The notes under the pieces are model-generated. The model was not told the DNA's origin, searched no databases, and saw only the letters and a list, made by a program, of their open reading frames with translations. Position numbers and translations under genes: made by a program. A stretch of 64,000 bases of DNA from Sphingomonas hankookensis (GTDB lineage: Bacteria > Pseudomonadota > Alphaproteobacteria > Sphingomonadales > Sphingomonadaceae), in NCBI RefSeq assembly GCF_001619955.1, contig NZ_LQQO01000001.1, forward strand, positions 372,001 through 436,000. Direction: 5' to 3'. Shown here in pieces: positions 17,326-27,553 of this stretch (position 1 is its first letter; every line of letters begins with the position of its first letter).

Positions 17326-17514
17326 TCAGTCCTTCGGATCGGGGGCGATGGCGTTGGCGTCGAGCGCGCCATTGTCTAGCATGGCGGCGGCGTCGTTCAG
17401 CGCGGCTGCCTCGTCCTGTGTGACGCCGCCGGGGGCCGAGCGGTCGTCGGACCCGCTGCATCCGGCCGGGAGCAGGGTGGCCAAGGCCAGGGCGAGGATA
17501 GGGGCAGGGCGCAT
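17326..17514 (-). CDS. Small lipoprotein, 62 residues
   Basis: Begins with a signal peptide ending in a lipobox (LATLLPAGC, Cys19), so it is predicted to be lipidated and membrane-attached. The mature part is short, acidic and alanine/aspartate-rich (DEAAALNDAAAMLDNGALDANAI). I do not recognise a family. It is directly upstream of the aldo/keto reductase (2-base gap) and probably cotranscribed with it. Confidence 0.65.
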   Translation of the reverse strand: MRPAPILALALATLLPAGCSGSDDRSAPGGVTQDEAAALNDAAAMLDNGALDANAIAPDPKD

Positions 17515-17525
17515 CGATAATCTCC

Positions 17526-17567
17526 AAACAAAAAAGGCCGCGCCCCGTTGCGTCGGGACACGGCCTT
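17526..17567 (-). terminator. Rho-independent terminator
   Basis: Read on the minus strand, a stem AAGGCCG-TGTCCCG / CGGGGCG-CGGCCTT with a 6-base loop is followed by TTTTTTGTTT. It lies about 20 bases past the stop of the lipoprotein gene at 17587 and separates it from the next gene. Confidence 0.85.
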
Positions 17568-17586
17568 GTCTGCTAACCGAAGAGGA

Positions 17587-17928
17587 TCAGCGCTGCATTT
17601 CGCGGCCGGCCTGTTCCAGTTCCTGGCCGGCTTCGCGCTGCGCGTTGTCGGCAGCGGCGTCGGCCTTGGCCGCACCGCGTTCAAGCGCGGCACCAGCGCG
17701 ATCGGTCGCGTTGTCGATCTTCTGGCCAGCGCGGTCGGCGGCGTTCTCGGCGGCGCCGAAGGCACGGTCGCCAGCGGCCTGCACGTCGTCGACGGCTTCG
17801 CCCATCGTCGCGTTGACATCGGCGGCAACGGCGTCGGCCGCCTCGCCGGTTTCGTTCTGCGCCTTCTGGCTGCAAGCGCCGATCGAGAATGCGGCGGCGG
17901 CGAGCGGCAGCAGAATGAGCTTCTTCAT
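17587..17928 (-). CDS. Alanine-rich lipoprotein, 113 residues
   Basis: MKKLILLPLAAAAFSIGACSQ gives a clear lipobox with the acylated Cys at 19. AGGGAAA lies 5 bases before the ATG at 17928. The mature part is low-complexity and helical, with repeated short units rich in Ala, Asp and Asn (AADAVAADVN, AADRAGQKIDNATDRAG), which suggests a long amphipathic or coiled-coil helix. The plan resembles small envelope-spacer or stress lipoproteins, but no family is assigned. It has its own terminator. Confidence 0.75.
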   Translation of the reverse strand: MKKLILLPLAAAAFSIGACSQKAQNETGEAADAVAADVNATMGEAVDDVQAAGDRAFGAAENAADRAGQKIDNATDRAGAALERGAAKADAAADNAQREAGQELEQAGREMQR

Positions 17929-18021
17929 GGCGGTTTCCCTTCCGTTATGACCGGGCGCCAAACGCATCAGCGGCACGGCGGTTGCATCGTCGATTATCCG
18001 GGCGGCGCATGGTTTCGCCGA

Positions 18022-18050
18022 TTGACCTGATATAAAGATTTCTTTATATC
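18022..18050 (+). promoter_or_regulatory. Promoter of the regulator-metF-metH operon
   Basis: TTGACC (18022-18027), 17 bases, TATATC (18045-18050). The -10 element ends 7 bases before the ATG at 18058, so the transcript is nearly leaderless. The operator palindrome covers the spacer and the -10 element. Confidence 0.65.
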
Positions 18051-18051
18051 A
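18028..18051. promoter_or_regulatory. Operator: perfect 24-base palindrome (SahR-type)
   Basis: Two 11-base arms, TGATATAAAGA and TCTTTATATCA, are exact reverse complements separated by TT. It is AT-rich in a very GC-rich genome and overlaps the core promoter, so a bound dimer should block RNA polymerase. The adjacent gene encodes an ArsR-type regulator, so autoregulation is expected. I found no second copy of this palindrome in the window. Confidence 0.85.
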
Positions 18052-18057
18052 ATAGTC

Positions 18058-19011
18058 ATGGCACCGGCCCTCGACATATTACGCGCCGCCAGCGACGCGA
18101 CCCGCTTGCGGGTCATCGGGTTGTTGCGGTCGATGGAATTGTCTGTCGGCGAATTGGCGCAGGTGCTGGAACAGAGCCAGCCGCGGGTCAGCCGCCATAT
18201 CAAGATCCTGTGCGATGCCGGGCTCACGGTCCGCCGCAAGGAAGGCAGCTGGGTATTCGTCGCGCTGGGGGAGCCGGCGCTTGTCGCGCCGCTGCTGGAG
18301 GCGCTCGATGCCTGGGTAGCGGACGATGACGCGTGGCGCGAGATCGATGGCGCCCGACTGGCGGAGGTGCGGGCCGATCGCGCCGCCGCCGCCGCCGCCT
18401 GGTTCGAGGCGCATGCCGGCGAATGGGATGCGATCCGTTCGCTGCATGTCGCGGAGGAGCAGGTCGAACGGGCGATGCTGGCGACGCTGGGCTCCGATCC
18501 GATCGGCCTGCTGGTCGATATTGGCACCGGTACCGGGCGGATGCTGGAATTGTTCGCTCCGCAGGCGGAGCAGGCGATCGGCATCGACCGGTCGTCGGAG
18601 ATGCTGCGACTGGCGCGAGCCAAGCTGACCGAGCGCGGACTGGACCATGCCGAATTGCGACAGGCGGACATTCAGGCGCTCCCGCTTGAGGCGGGGGCGG
18701 CCGATGCCGCGGTGCTGCATCATGTCCTGCATTTCGTGCAGCATCCCGGTGCGGCGATTGCAGAGGCGGCGCGGGTATTGCGGCCCGGCGGTCGGCTGTT
18801 GATCTGCGACTTCGCGCCGCATCAGCGCGAGGAACTGCGGGTTCGCGATGCCCATGCGCGACTGGGCTTCTCCGACGAACAGATGCTGGGCTGGTTCGCG
18901 GAAACGGGATTGTCACCGGTGTCGATCCAGACGCTGGGTGGCGGCGAACTGACGGTCAAGCTGTGGATGGCGCGGCGGGCGTACGACGTACAAGAGGTGA
19001 AGGCGGCATGA
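18058..19011 (+). CDS. ArsR-type regulator fused to SAM methyltransferase domain (SahR-like)
   Basis: A 317-residue protein. Residues 1-90 form an ArsR winged helix (ELAQVLEQSQPRVSRHIKILCDAGL), without the CxC metal site of metal-sensing ArsR proteins. Residues about 140-310 form a class I methyltransferase fold with the SAM/SAH-binding motif LVDIGTGTGRML and LRPGGRLLICDF. ArsR regulators of this design are known to control methionine-cycle genes in response to S-adenosylhomocysteine (SahR). Here it sits first in an operon with metF and metH and overlaps metF by 4 bases. Whether the methyltransferase domain is catalytic or only a ligand sensor is unknown. Confidence 0.88.
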   Translation: MAPALDILRAASDATRLRVIGLLRSMELSVGELAQVLEQSQPRVSRHIKILCDAGLTVRRKEGSWVFVALGEPALVAPLLEALDAWVADDDAWREIDGARLAEVRADRAAAAAAWFEAHAGEWDAIRSLHVAEEQVERAMLATLGSDPIGLLVDIGTGTGRMLELFAPQAEQAIGIDRSSEMLRLARAKLTERGLDHAELRQADIQALPLEAGAADAAVLHHVLHFVQHPGAAIAEAARVLRPGGRLLICDFAPHQREELRVRDAHARLGFSDEQMLGWFAETGLSPVSIQTLGGGELTVKLWMARRAYDVQEVKAA

Positions 19012-19949
19012 CTCCTACCATTTCCGATCTCGAAGAAGCGCGCCGCGCGCTCGATGCGCCGCTGTTCGCCGATCTGGCCGGCGATTGCGCGGTCAGCTTC
19101 GAATTCTTCCCGCCCAAGACCGAGAAGATGGAAGCAGCGTTGTGGGAAACGGTGCGCGCGCTGGAGCCGCTCGCCCCCAAGTTCGTCAGCGTCACCTATG
19201 GCGCGGGTGGATCGACCCGGGAGCGGACCCATGCTACCGTCGCCCGGATCGCGCGCGAGACGTCGATGCCCGCCGCCGCGCATCTGACTTGTGTCGAGGC
19301 GAGCCGCGCCGAGATCGATCAGGTCGCGCAGGAATATTGGGCGGCGGGCGTCCGCCATATCGTCGCGCTGCGCGGCGATCCGCCGACCATGGGGCAGAAG
19401 TTCGTCGCCCATCCTGATGGGTATGAGAATGCGGCGGCGCTGGTTGCAGGGCTGCAGAAGCTGCACCCGTTCGAGATTTCGGTCGCGGCCTATCCCGAAT
19501 GCCACCCGGATTCGGAGCATCAGGCGGCCGATCTGGATAACCTTCGCGCCAAGATCGATGCCGGCGCGACCCGCGCGATCACACAGTTCTTCTTCACGCC
19601 CGAGGCGTTCTTCCGCTTCCGTGACGCGGCGGCGGCGGCGGGTATCAACGCCGATCTGGTACCGGGTATCCTGCCGGTGTCGAATGTGGCGCAGGTCCGC
19701 AAGTTCGCCGGTCTGTGCGGGGCGTCGATTCCGGCGTGGATGGACCGGCTGTTCGAAGGGCTGGACGATCATCCCGGCGCACGGCAGCTGGTCGCCGCGA
19801 CGGTGGCCGCCGAAATGTGCCGCAAGCTCTATGCCGGCGGCGTCCGCGACTTCCATTTCTACACGCTCAACCGCGCAGAACTGTCCTACGCCATTTGCCA
19901 CCTGATGGGGTTGCGGCCGAAGGCGACGCCGGTCGCCGCCGCGGCCTGA
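19008..19949 (+). CDS. metF: 5,10-methylenetetrahydrofolate reductase
   Basis: A 313-residue FAD enzyme that makes 5-methyltetrahydrofolate for methionine synthase. Family segments are SFEFFPPKTEKME near residue 28, VSVTYGAGGSTRERT, HLTCVEASRAEI, VALRGDPP and AAYPECHPDS, and later ITQFFFTPEAFFRF. The ATG overlaps the stop of the upstream regulator (ATGA). The next gene follows after 23 bases, so the methyl donor and its user are made together. Confidence 0.96.
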   Translation: MTPTISDLEEARRALDAPLFADLAGDCAVSFEFFPPKTEKMEAALWETVRALEPLAPKFVSVTYGAGGSTRERTHATVARIARETSMPAAAHLTCVEASRAEIDQVAQEYWAAGVRHIVALRGDPPTMGQKFVAHPDGYENAAALVAGLQKLHPFEISVAAYPECHPDSEHQAADLDNLRAKIDAGATRAITQFFFTPEAFFRFRDAAAAAGINADLVPGILPVSNVAQVRKFAGLCGASIPAWMDRLFEGLDDHPGARQLVAATVAAEMCRKLYAGGVRDFHFYTLNRAELSYAICHLMGLRPKATPVAAAA

Positions 19950-19972
19950 ACTCACGGTTTGAGGAACACGAC

Positions 19973-21022
19973 ATGACCACCGCCCGCGAACGGCTGAACG
20001 CCGAAGCCGCCCAGCGCGTCCTCATCACCGATGGCGCGTTCGGTACCGAAATCCAGAACTGGAAGCTGTCCGAGGCGGATTATGCCGGCTCGCTGACGCT
20101 CGGCCACGACCAGAAGGGCAACAACGATATCCTGGCGATCACCAAGCCGGAGGTGCCGGAAACGATCACCCGCGCCTATCTGGACGCCGGGTCGGATATC
20201 GTGTCGACCAACACCTTCAGCGCGAACCTGATCAGCCAAGCGGATTATGGTGCGGAGGCGCTGGTCGCCGATATCAACATCGAAAGCGCGCGGATCGCTC
20301 GCCGGCTGGCCGACGACTATGCCGCGCGAGACGGACGCCCGCGTTTCGTGGCGGGGGCGATCGGGCCGACCAACAAGACGCTCTCGCTATCACCGGACGT
20401 CAACGATCCGGGCTATCGCGAGATCGACTTCGACCATTTGAAGGGCGTGTATCGCGACCAGATCGATGCGCTGGTCACCGGCGGCATTGACTTCGTGCTG
20501 ATCGAGACGGTGTTCGACACGCTGAATGCCAAGGCCGGGGTTCTGGCGGCGATCGAGGCCGGCCAAGCGTTGGGGCGCGACTTGCCGATCATGCTGTCGA
20601 TGACGCTGACCGACCTGTCGGGCCGCAACCTGTCGGGCCATACGGTCGAGGCGTTCTGGCACGCGATCCGTCATGCGAAGCCGGTGACGATCGGGCTGAA
20701 CTGTTCGTTCGGCGCGGAACAGCTGCGCCCGCATGTGAAGACGCTCAGCGACATCTGCGACACGCTGATCATGGTCTATCCCAATGCCGGCCTGCCCAAC
20801 GAACTGGGCGCCTATGACGAAGCGCCGGAGACGACGGCGGCGCTGGTCGGCGACTGGGCGGATCATGGGCAGGTGAACGTATTGGGCGGCTGCTGCGGAT
20901 CGACGCCGGCGCATATCAAGGCGATGGCCGATCGCGTTCGTGGCGTCGCGCCGCGCAAGGTGCCGGGCGTGCCGGTACAGACGCGGCTTGCCGGGCTGGA
21001 ACCGTTCACGATGGCGGCGTAG
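19973..21022 (+). CDS. metH: Methionine synthase, homocysteine-binding module (split MetH)
   Basis: A 349-residue protein equal to the N-terminal homocysteine S-methyltransferase domain of MetH. It has ITDGAFGTEIQ near the start and zinc-ligand cysteines in GLNCSFG (about 240) and GGCCGSTPAHIKAM (about 305). GAGGAAC precedes the ATG at 19973. It ends after this domain, and the pterin, cobalamin and activation domains are encoded by the next gene. The split is a separate gene boundary, not a frameshift: both parts have clean ends and their own starts. It needs the downstream subunit for activity. Confidence 0.92.
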   Translation: MTTARERLNAEAAQRVLITDGAFGTEIQNWKLSEADYAGSLTLGHDQKGNNDILAITKPEVPETITRAYLDAGSDIVSTNTFSANLISQADYGAEALVADINIESARIARRLADDYAARDGRPRFVAGAIGPTNKTLSLSPDVNDPGYREIDFDHLKGVYRDQIDALVTGGIDFVLIETVFDTLNAKAGVLAAIEAGQALGRDLPIMLSMTLTDLSGRNLSGHTVEAFWHAIRHAKPVTIGLNCSFGAEQLRPHVKTLSDICDTLIMVYPNAGLPNELGAYDEAPETTAALVGDWADHGQVNVLGGCCGSTPAHIKAMADRVRGVAPRKVPGVPVQTRLAGLEPFTMAA

Positions 21023-21032
21023 CTGCTAAAAG

Positions 21033-21130
21033 CCCTCTCCCATTCAGGGGAGAGGGTTGGGAGAGGGGACGTTCACCGCCCTCTCCGCACATTCCCCTCT
21101 CCCCGACCCTCTCCCCTGAAGGGGAGAGGG
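21033..21130. repeat. Imperfect inverted repeat between the two metH genes
   Basis: Two arms of about 36 bases, made of CCCTCTCCC...GGGGAGAGGG units, are inverted around a 25-base centre. Each arm can also fold alone (CCCTCTCC-x-TTCAGGGGAGAGGG). It starts 11 bases after the first metH stop and ends 13 bases before the second start, so it forms most of the intergenic RNA in this operon. It could tune the ratio of the two subunits. Confidence 0.8.
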
Positions 21131-21143
21131 AGAGAAAGCTGAC

Positions 21144-23820
<2,677 letters not shown>

Positions 23821-23834
<14 letters not shown>

Positions 23835-24594
23835 GGGCGTCGAGCAGGCGGTCGCGGAGCCAGTCGGCGTCGCCGGGGCGGGCGAAGCTGTGGCTGTCGC
23901 TGTCGCGGTGGTGCAGGGCGGTAAGGTGGCGAAGGTGCCACGCATCGAGGAATGCCACGGCGGTGTGGTCGCGGGTGGCGAGCAGGATGTCGGCCGGGCT
24001 TCCAGAGGCGAGGGACCGGGCGAAGGTTCGGGCGAGGTCGTTTTGGGTGCGGCGGGACCGGGCAATGGTTGCCAAACCTTGCGCCAGGCGGCGGAAGTTG
24101 ACGCCGCCGGTCAGCAGCCGGCGCCATTCGGCGGGCGAGGACAGGCGCTGGGCATAGGTCGCGCGGATCGCGGCGGGGGGCGGCAGGTCGCCCGAAGGCT
24201 CGACAATCCAGGGGTTTGCGAGGACGAGGCGGTCGATCCCGGCGTCCGCGTGGAACAGCGCCAGCGCGGTCGCGGCGTCGCAATTGCCGAATGCCACCAT
24301 CCGCGTGACGCCGGTCTGTTCGCGCAAAAAGGCGGCGGCGGCGGCGATGTCGGGGGCGCTGGTGCGGAAGCCTTCATTGCGGCCGGTCGAATCGCCGAGG
24401 CCGCGCCGGTCGAAGCGCAGGACCGGATAGCCGGCAGCGGCGATGGCGGCCGCGAGCAGCGCCATGCCGCGATGGGCGCCGATGCGCAGTTCGTTGCCGC
24501 CCGAGACGATCAGCAGGCCGGTGGTGCCGGGCGCGGCGTCGAGCGTGCCGGCAAGGGTTTCGCCCAGGCAGGGAAAGGTCACCAGCCGACGCAT
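23821..24594 (-). CDS. Exosortase A system-associated hydrolase 1
   Basis: A 257-residue alpha/beta-hydrolase-fold protein starting [19 protein letters not shown]. The region [17 protein letters not shown] and the nucleophile elbow GNCDAATAL are visible; the elbow has Cys where most relatives have Ser. This variant matches the hydrolase 1 family found with XrtA loci. The start at 24594 lies inside the end of hydrolase 2 (16-base overlap). ATG 24606 is a possible alternative. Function is unknown; acyl or thioester hydrolysis is suggested by the neighbouring acyl carrier protein. Confidence 0.85.
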
Positions 24595-25241
24595 GCGCGG
24601 CTCCATGCGGCGAGGTCGTCGGCAAGCTGTTCGGCCAGCGCGAGGTCGTCGCCCGGCTCGGCGCGGCGCCACAAGGGCGCGGCGTCGATACGCAGGTCGG
24701 CGTCCTTCGGATCGGTGCCGAGGCGGACGACGCGACGGGGATGGGTGTCGCAGGGGAGCGCCGTGTCGAGTTCGTCCAGCAGCGCGGTCGCGATGCGATT
24801 GCCGGCAATTTCGACCATCGCGGCACTGCGGTCGATCCCGCTGGCGATCCGGCCGAGTTCGCGGACCAGCGCGGTGCCGGACTGGGGCGAGAGGTGCCAC
24901 CGGCCGGCAAGGTCGGCGTCGCAGTCGAGCAAGGCACCGGCGCGGATCGCCGCACCGACGACCGGGCGGTCGATGGCGGTGACCAGCGCGGTGACGGCGG
25001 CGCGCCAGTCGGCGAGGGTCGCAGCTTCGGTGGCAAGCAGGCTGTCGCCCTGTCCCGGCAGGTCGGGCAGGACCGATGCGATACCGCGCGCGGCAAGTTC
25101 GCGGAGCAGACGCACCGCGAAGGTGCGGGTGCGGTTCGCCTCTTCGAACGGGGGCAGCAGCATCATTACGAACGGACCGGTATCGGGACCGAAGCGCCAC
25201 AGCGCCTCATGCCCGCCGGGCCAGTCGTAGCGGTCGATCAA
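24579..25241 (-). CDS. Exosortase A system-associated hydrolase 2
   Basis: A 220-residue protein of the hydrolase 2 family of XrtA loci, recognised by MMLLPPFEEANRTRTFAVRL near residue 26 and LPDLPGQGDS. No G-x-S-x-G elbow is present; the equivalent loop reads GAAIRAGALL, so classical serine hydrolase activity is doubtful. The most likely start is TTG 25241, which overlaps the ACP stop (TTGA); the next in-frame ATG is 25 codons later, at the first conserved block. It pairs with hydrolase 1 and may form a complex with it. Confidence 0.8.
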   Translation of the reverse strand: MIDRYDWPGGHEALWRFGPDTGPFVMMLLPPFEEANRTRTFAVRLLRELAARGIASVLPDLPGQGDSLLATEAATLADWRAAVTALVTAIDRPVVGAAIRAGALLDCDADLAGRWHLSPQSGTALVRELGRIASGIDRSAAMVEIAGNRIATALLDELDTALPCDTHPRRVVRLGTDPKDADLRIDAAPLWRRAEPGDDLALAEQLADDLAAWSRACVGW

Positions 25242-25510
25242 GCGGGAACCTTGGCGCGGGCGAAGGCGACCAGCGAGCCGAAGGTTTCGAGCGTGTCGCC
25301 GTCGATATCGTCATCCTCGATCAGGATGCCCAGCCGGTCCTCCATCTCGGTCAGGACGCCGGCGACGGCCATCGAATCGAGTTCGGGGAGCGCGCCGAAC
25401 AGCGGGGTCGCGTCGTCGAACGCCGCCGCCCGTTCGTCCGACAGGCCGAGCACGTCGCGCAGCACCGCGCGGACCGTTTCCTCGATCGAAGCCGAACCTG
25501 TCTGGATCAC
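25238..25510 (-). CDS. Acyl carrier protein of the XrtA locus
   Basis: A 90-residue acidic protein with the phosphopantetheine attachment motif LPELDSMAV (Ser at about 47) and a four-helix ACP plan (TEMEDRLGILIEDDDIDGDTLETFGSL). GTG 25510 is preceded by GGGGAG at a good distance. It is the first gene of a minus-strand unit with the two hydrolases and is divergent from the acyl-CoA ligase. Together these suggest loading of an acyl or amino-acyl group onto this carrier. Confidence 0.88.
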   Translation of the reverse strand: MIQTGSASIEETVRAVLRDVLGLSDERAAAFDDATPLFGALPELDSMAVAGVLTEMEDRLGILIEDDDIDGDTLETFGSLVAFARAKVPA

Positions 25511-25638
25511 GTAGTAACTCCCCTGTTTGGTCGCGGGTTTAGGGGTTGTTCGGGGTGCTGCCAAGCGGGGTGTGTTGGTCGCCCGGTGGTGGGTCGGTGA
25601 CTCTGCCGGGAGCGGGCGCTCGGAGCGGGATTTGTCGT

Positions 25639-25976
25639 ACCCCGGCGGAGGTCGGGGTCCAGTTGGTGCCGCGTATCGAAAGGTCGCTGACGTCCCCCGA
25701 CGGGGCCCGGGCCTTCGCCGGGGTAAGGAAGGGCGGGAGCGGGGCGCTGCCACCGTATCCCCGCGAAGGCGGGGATCCAGGGTGGTTGGTCGCGGTGTCG
25801 GTTTGTTGGGCTCTGGACCCCCGCCTGCGCGGGGGTACGCTGCGTATGAGCCGCGCGGACGAGAATGCGGCGTCTGGACCCCCGCCTTCGCGGGGGTGCG
25901 GTTTTCTTCGAGGCGGCGGGGGGCTTCTTTCGCGGAGGCAGAAGAAGCGGGACCCCGGGTCGAGCCCGGGGTGACG
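25639..25976. repeat. Cluster of GC-rich hairpins in the 540-base divergent gap
   Basis: The gap 25511-26050 has no credible gene. It contains at least six short palindromes: 25639-25658; 25705-25732; 25757-25776 (ATCCCCGC-gaag-GCGGGGAT); 25817-25836 (ACCCCCGC-ctgc-GCGGGGGT); 25878-25897 (same arms, loop cttc); and 25943-25976, a single arm of the family seen at 12129 and 41470. The fourth and fifth are near-identical copies 61 bases apart, each preceded by TCTGG. Any promoters for the divergent ACP and ligase units must lie outside or between these elements. Confidence 0.8.
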
Positions 25977-26050
25977 TCGCGGTAAGGTGGGTGATCCACC
26001 AGAGGCTTCGCCCCCTGTATCTGGCTTTCGATCGGCGCTAGGACGCGGCG

Positions 26051-27553
26051 ATGGATTTCCCTGTTGCCCGGACGATCGATCATCTGCCTGCGCTGGGTGC
26101 CGCGCATGCTTCCGCCTTGATCGATCGGGACGGCGTGCTGAGCTTTGCCGCGTTGGAAGCGGCCGTGGCCCGCATGGCGGGGGGATTGGCGGCGTTGCGC
26201 CTCGAACCCGGTGCGCGGGTGGCGACGTGGTTGCCGAAGACGCGGGCGGCGTGCCTGATGCCGCTGGCGGCGGCGCGGGCGGGGTTGGTGCATGTGCCGG
26301 TCAATCCGGCGCTGAAGCGGGCGCAGGTCGCGCATATCCTGTCGGATAGTGGGGCGGCGGTGCTGGTGACGCAGGCGGCGCGGACGGCGGCGCTGGCGCC
26401 GGGCGATGTGCCGGACGGGTGCCGGGTGCTGACCGAGGCGCCGGACGGGGAGCCGGTGGCAGCAGGCGACGGCGATCCCGATGCGCTGGCGGCGATCCTC
26501 TATACCTCCGGGTCGACCGGGCGGCCCAAGGGGGTGATGCTGAGCCATGCCAATTTGTGGCTGGGGGCGGTGTCGGTCGCGCGCTACCTGAAGCTGACCC
26601 CCGACGACCGGGTGCTGGCGGTGCTGCCGCTGAGCTTCGATTATGGGCAGAACCAGCTGTTTTCGACCTGGATGGCAGGGGGTGCGGTGGTGCCGCTCGA
26701 TTATCTGACGGCGCGCGACGTGGTGAAGGCGGTCGAGCGGTTCGGGGTGACGACGCTGGCCGGCGTGCCGCCGCTATGGACGCAGCTGCTGGAGGCGGAA
26801 TGGCCGGCGGAGACGGCGGCGCGGCTCGAGCGGCTGACCAATTCGGGCGGGGCGCTGACGCCGCGCATGGTGCGGGCGTTGCGCGAGCGCTTCGCGGCGG
26901 CCGATCTCTATGCGATGTATGGGCTGACCGAGGCGTTTCGGTCGACCTATCTCGACCCCGCGCTGATCGATGCGAACCCGGAGGCGATCGGGTCGGCGAT
27001 CCCCTTTGCCGAGGTGGCGGTGGTGCGCTGCGACGGCAGTCGGGCGGACGCCGGCGAACCGGGCGAGCTGGTCCATGCCGGGCCGCTGGTGGCGCAGGGA
27101 TATTGGCGCGATGCCGAGCGGACGGCGGCGCGGTTCCGGCCGGCGCCGGACTGGATGGACAGCGGCGGGATGGCGGTGTGGTCGGGCGATACGGTCGCGG
27201 TGGGCGCGGACGGGCTGCTGCGCTTCGTCGGGCGCGATGACGAGATGATGAAGGTGGCGGGCAACCGGATCAGCCCTACGGAAGTGGAGGAAGCGGTGCT
27301 GGCGGGCGGGGAAGTGGTGGAGGCGGTCGCGGTCGGCCTGCCCGACGAGCGGCAGGGACAGGCGATCACCGTCGTTGCGCGGGCGCTGGTCGAGGATGCC
27401 GAGGCGGGGGTGCGGGCGCGGCTGCGGCGCGAGCTGCCGAGTTTCCAGCAGCCATCGCACTATGTCTGGGTCGAGGGGTTGCCGCGCAATGCGAACGGCA
27501 AGCTCGACCGGGTGGCGGTGCGGGCGATTGCCGAGCAGGCGGTGCGGTCGTGA
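26051..27553 (+). CDS. AMP-forming acyl-CoA ligase, exosortase A system-associated
   Basis: A 500-residue member of the adenylate-forming superfamily. It has the AMP-binding P-loop LYTSGSTGRPKGVMLSHANL (about residues 153-172), then YGLTEAF, and the C-terminal hinge and catalytic lysine region GRDDEMMKVAGNRISPTEVE...RNANGKLDR. It should activate a carboxylic acid as its adenylate and pass it to CoA or to the divergent ACP. The stop overlaps the decarboxylase start (GTGA), so the two are translationally coupled. The substrate is unknown. Confidence 0.9.
   Translation: MDFPVARTIDHLPALGAAHASALIDRDGVLSFAALEAAVARMAGGLAALRLEPGARVATWLPKTRAACLMPLAAARAGLVHVPVNPALKRAQVAHILSDSGAAVLVTQAARTAALAPGDVPDGCRVLTEAPDGEPVAAGDGDPDALAAILYTSGSTGRPKGVMLSHANLWLGAVSVARYLKLTPDDRVLAVLPLSFDYGQNQLFSTWMAGGAVVPLDYLTARDVVKAVERFGVTTLAGVPPLWTQLLEAEWPAETAARLERLTNSGGALTPRMVRALRERFAAADLYAMYGLTEAFRSTYLDPALIDANPEAIGSAIPFAEVAVVRCDGSRADAGEPGELVHAGPLVAQGYWRDAERTAARFRPAPDWMDSGGMAVWSGDTVAVGADGLLRFVGRDDEMMKVAGNRISPTEVEEAVLAGGEVVEAVAVGLPDERQGQAITVVARALVEDAEAGVRARLRRELPSFQQPSHYVWVEGLPRNANGKLDRVAVRAIAEQAVRS

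Noticed and set aside
25600..25980. CRISPR array
   Set aside because: The repeats are short, differ in sequence, are irregularly spaced and are each self-complementary hairpins, and there are no cas genes.
25527..25985. Two overlapping plus-strand frames in the divergent gap
   Set aside because: They consist of translated hairpin repeats (PPARGYAAYEPRG-like) and have no ribosome site or family resemblance.
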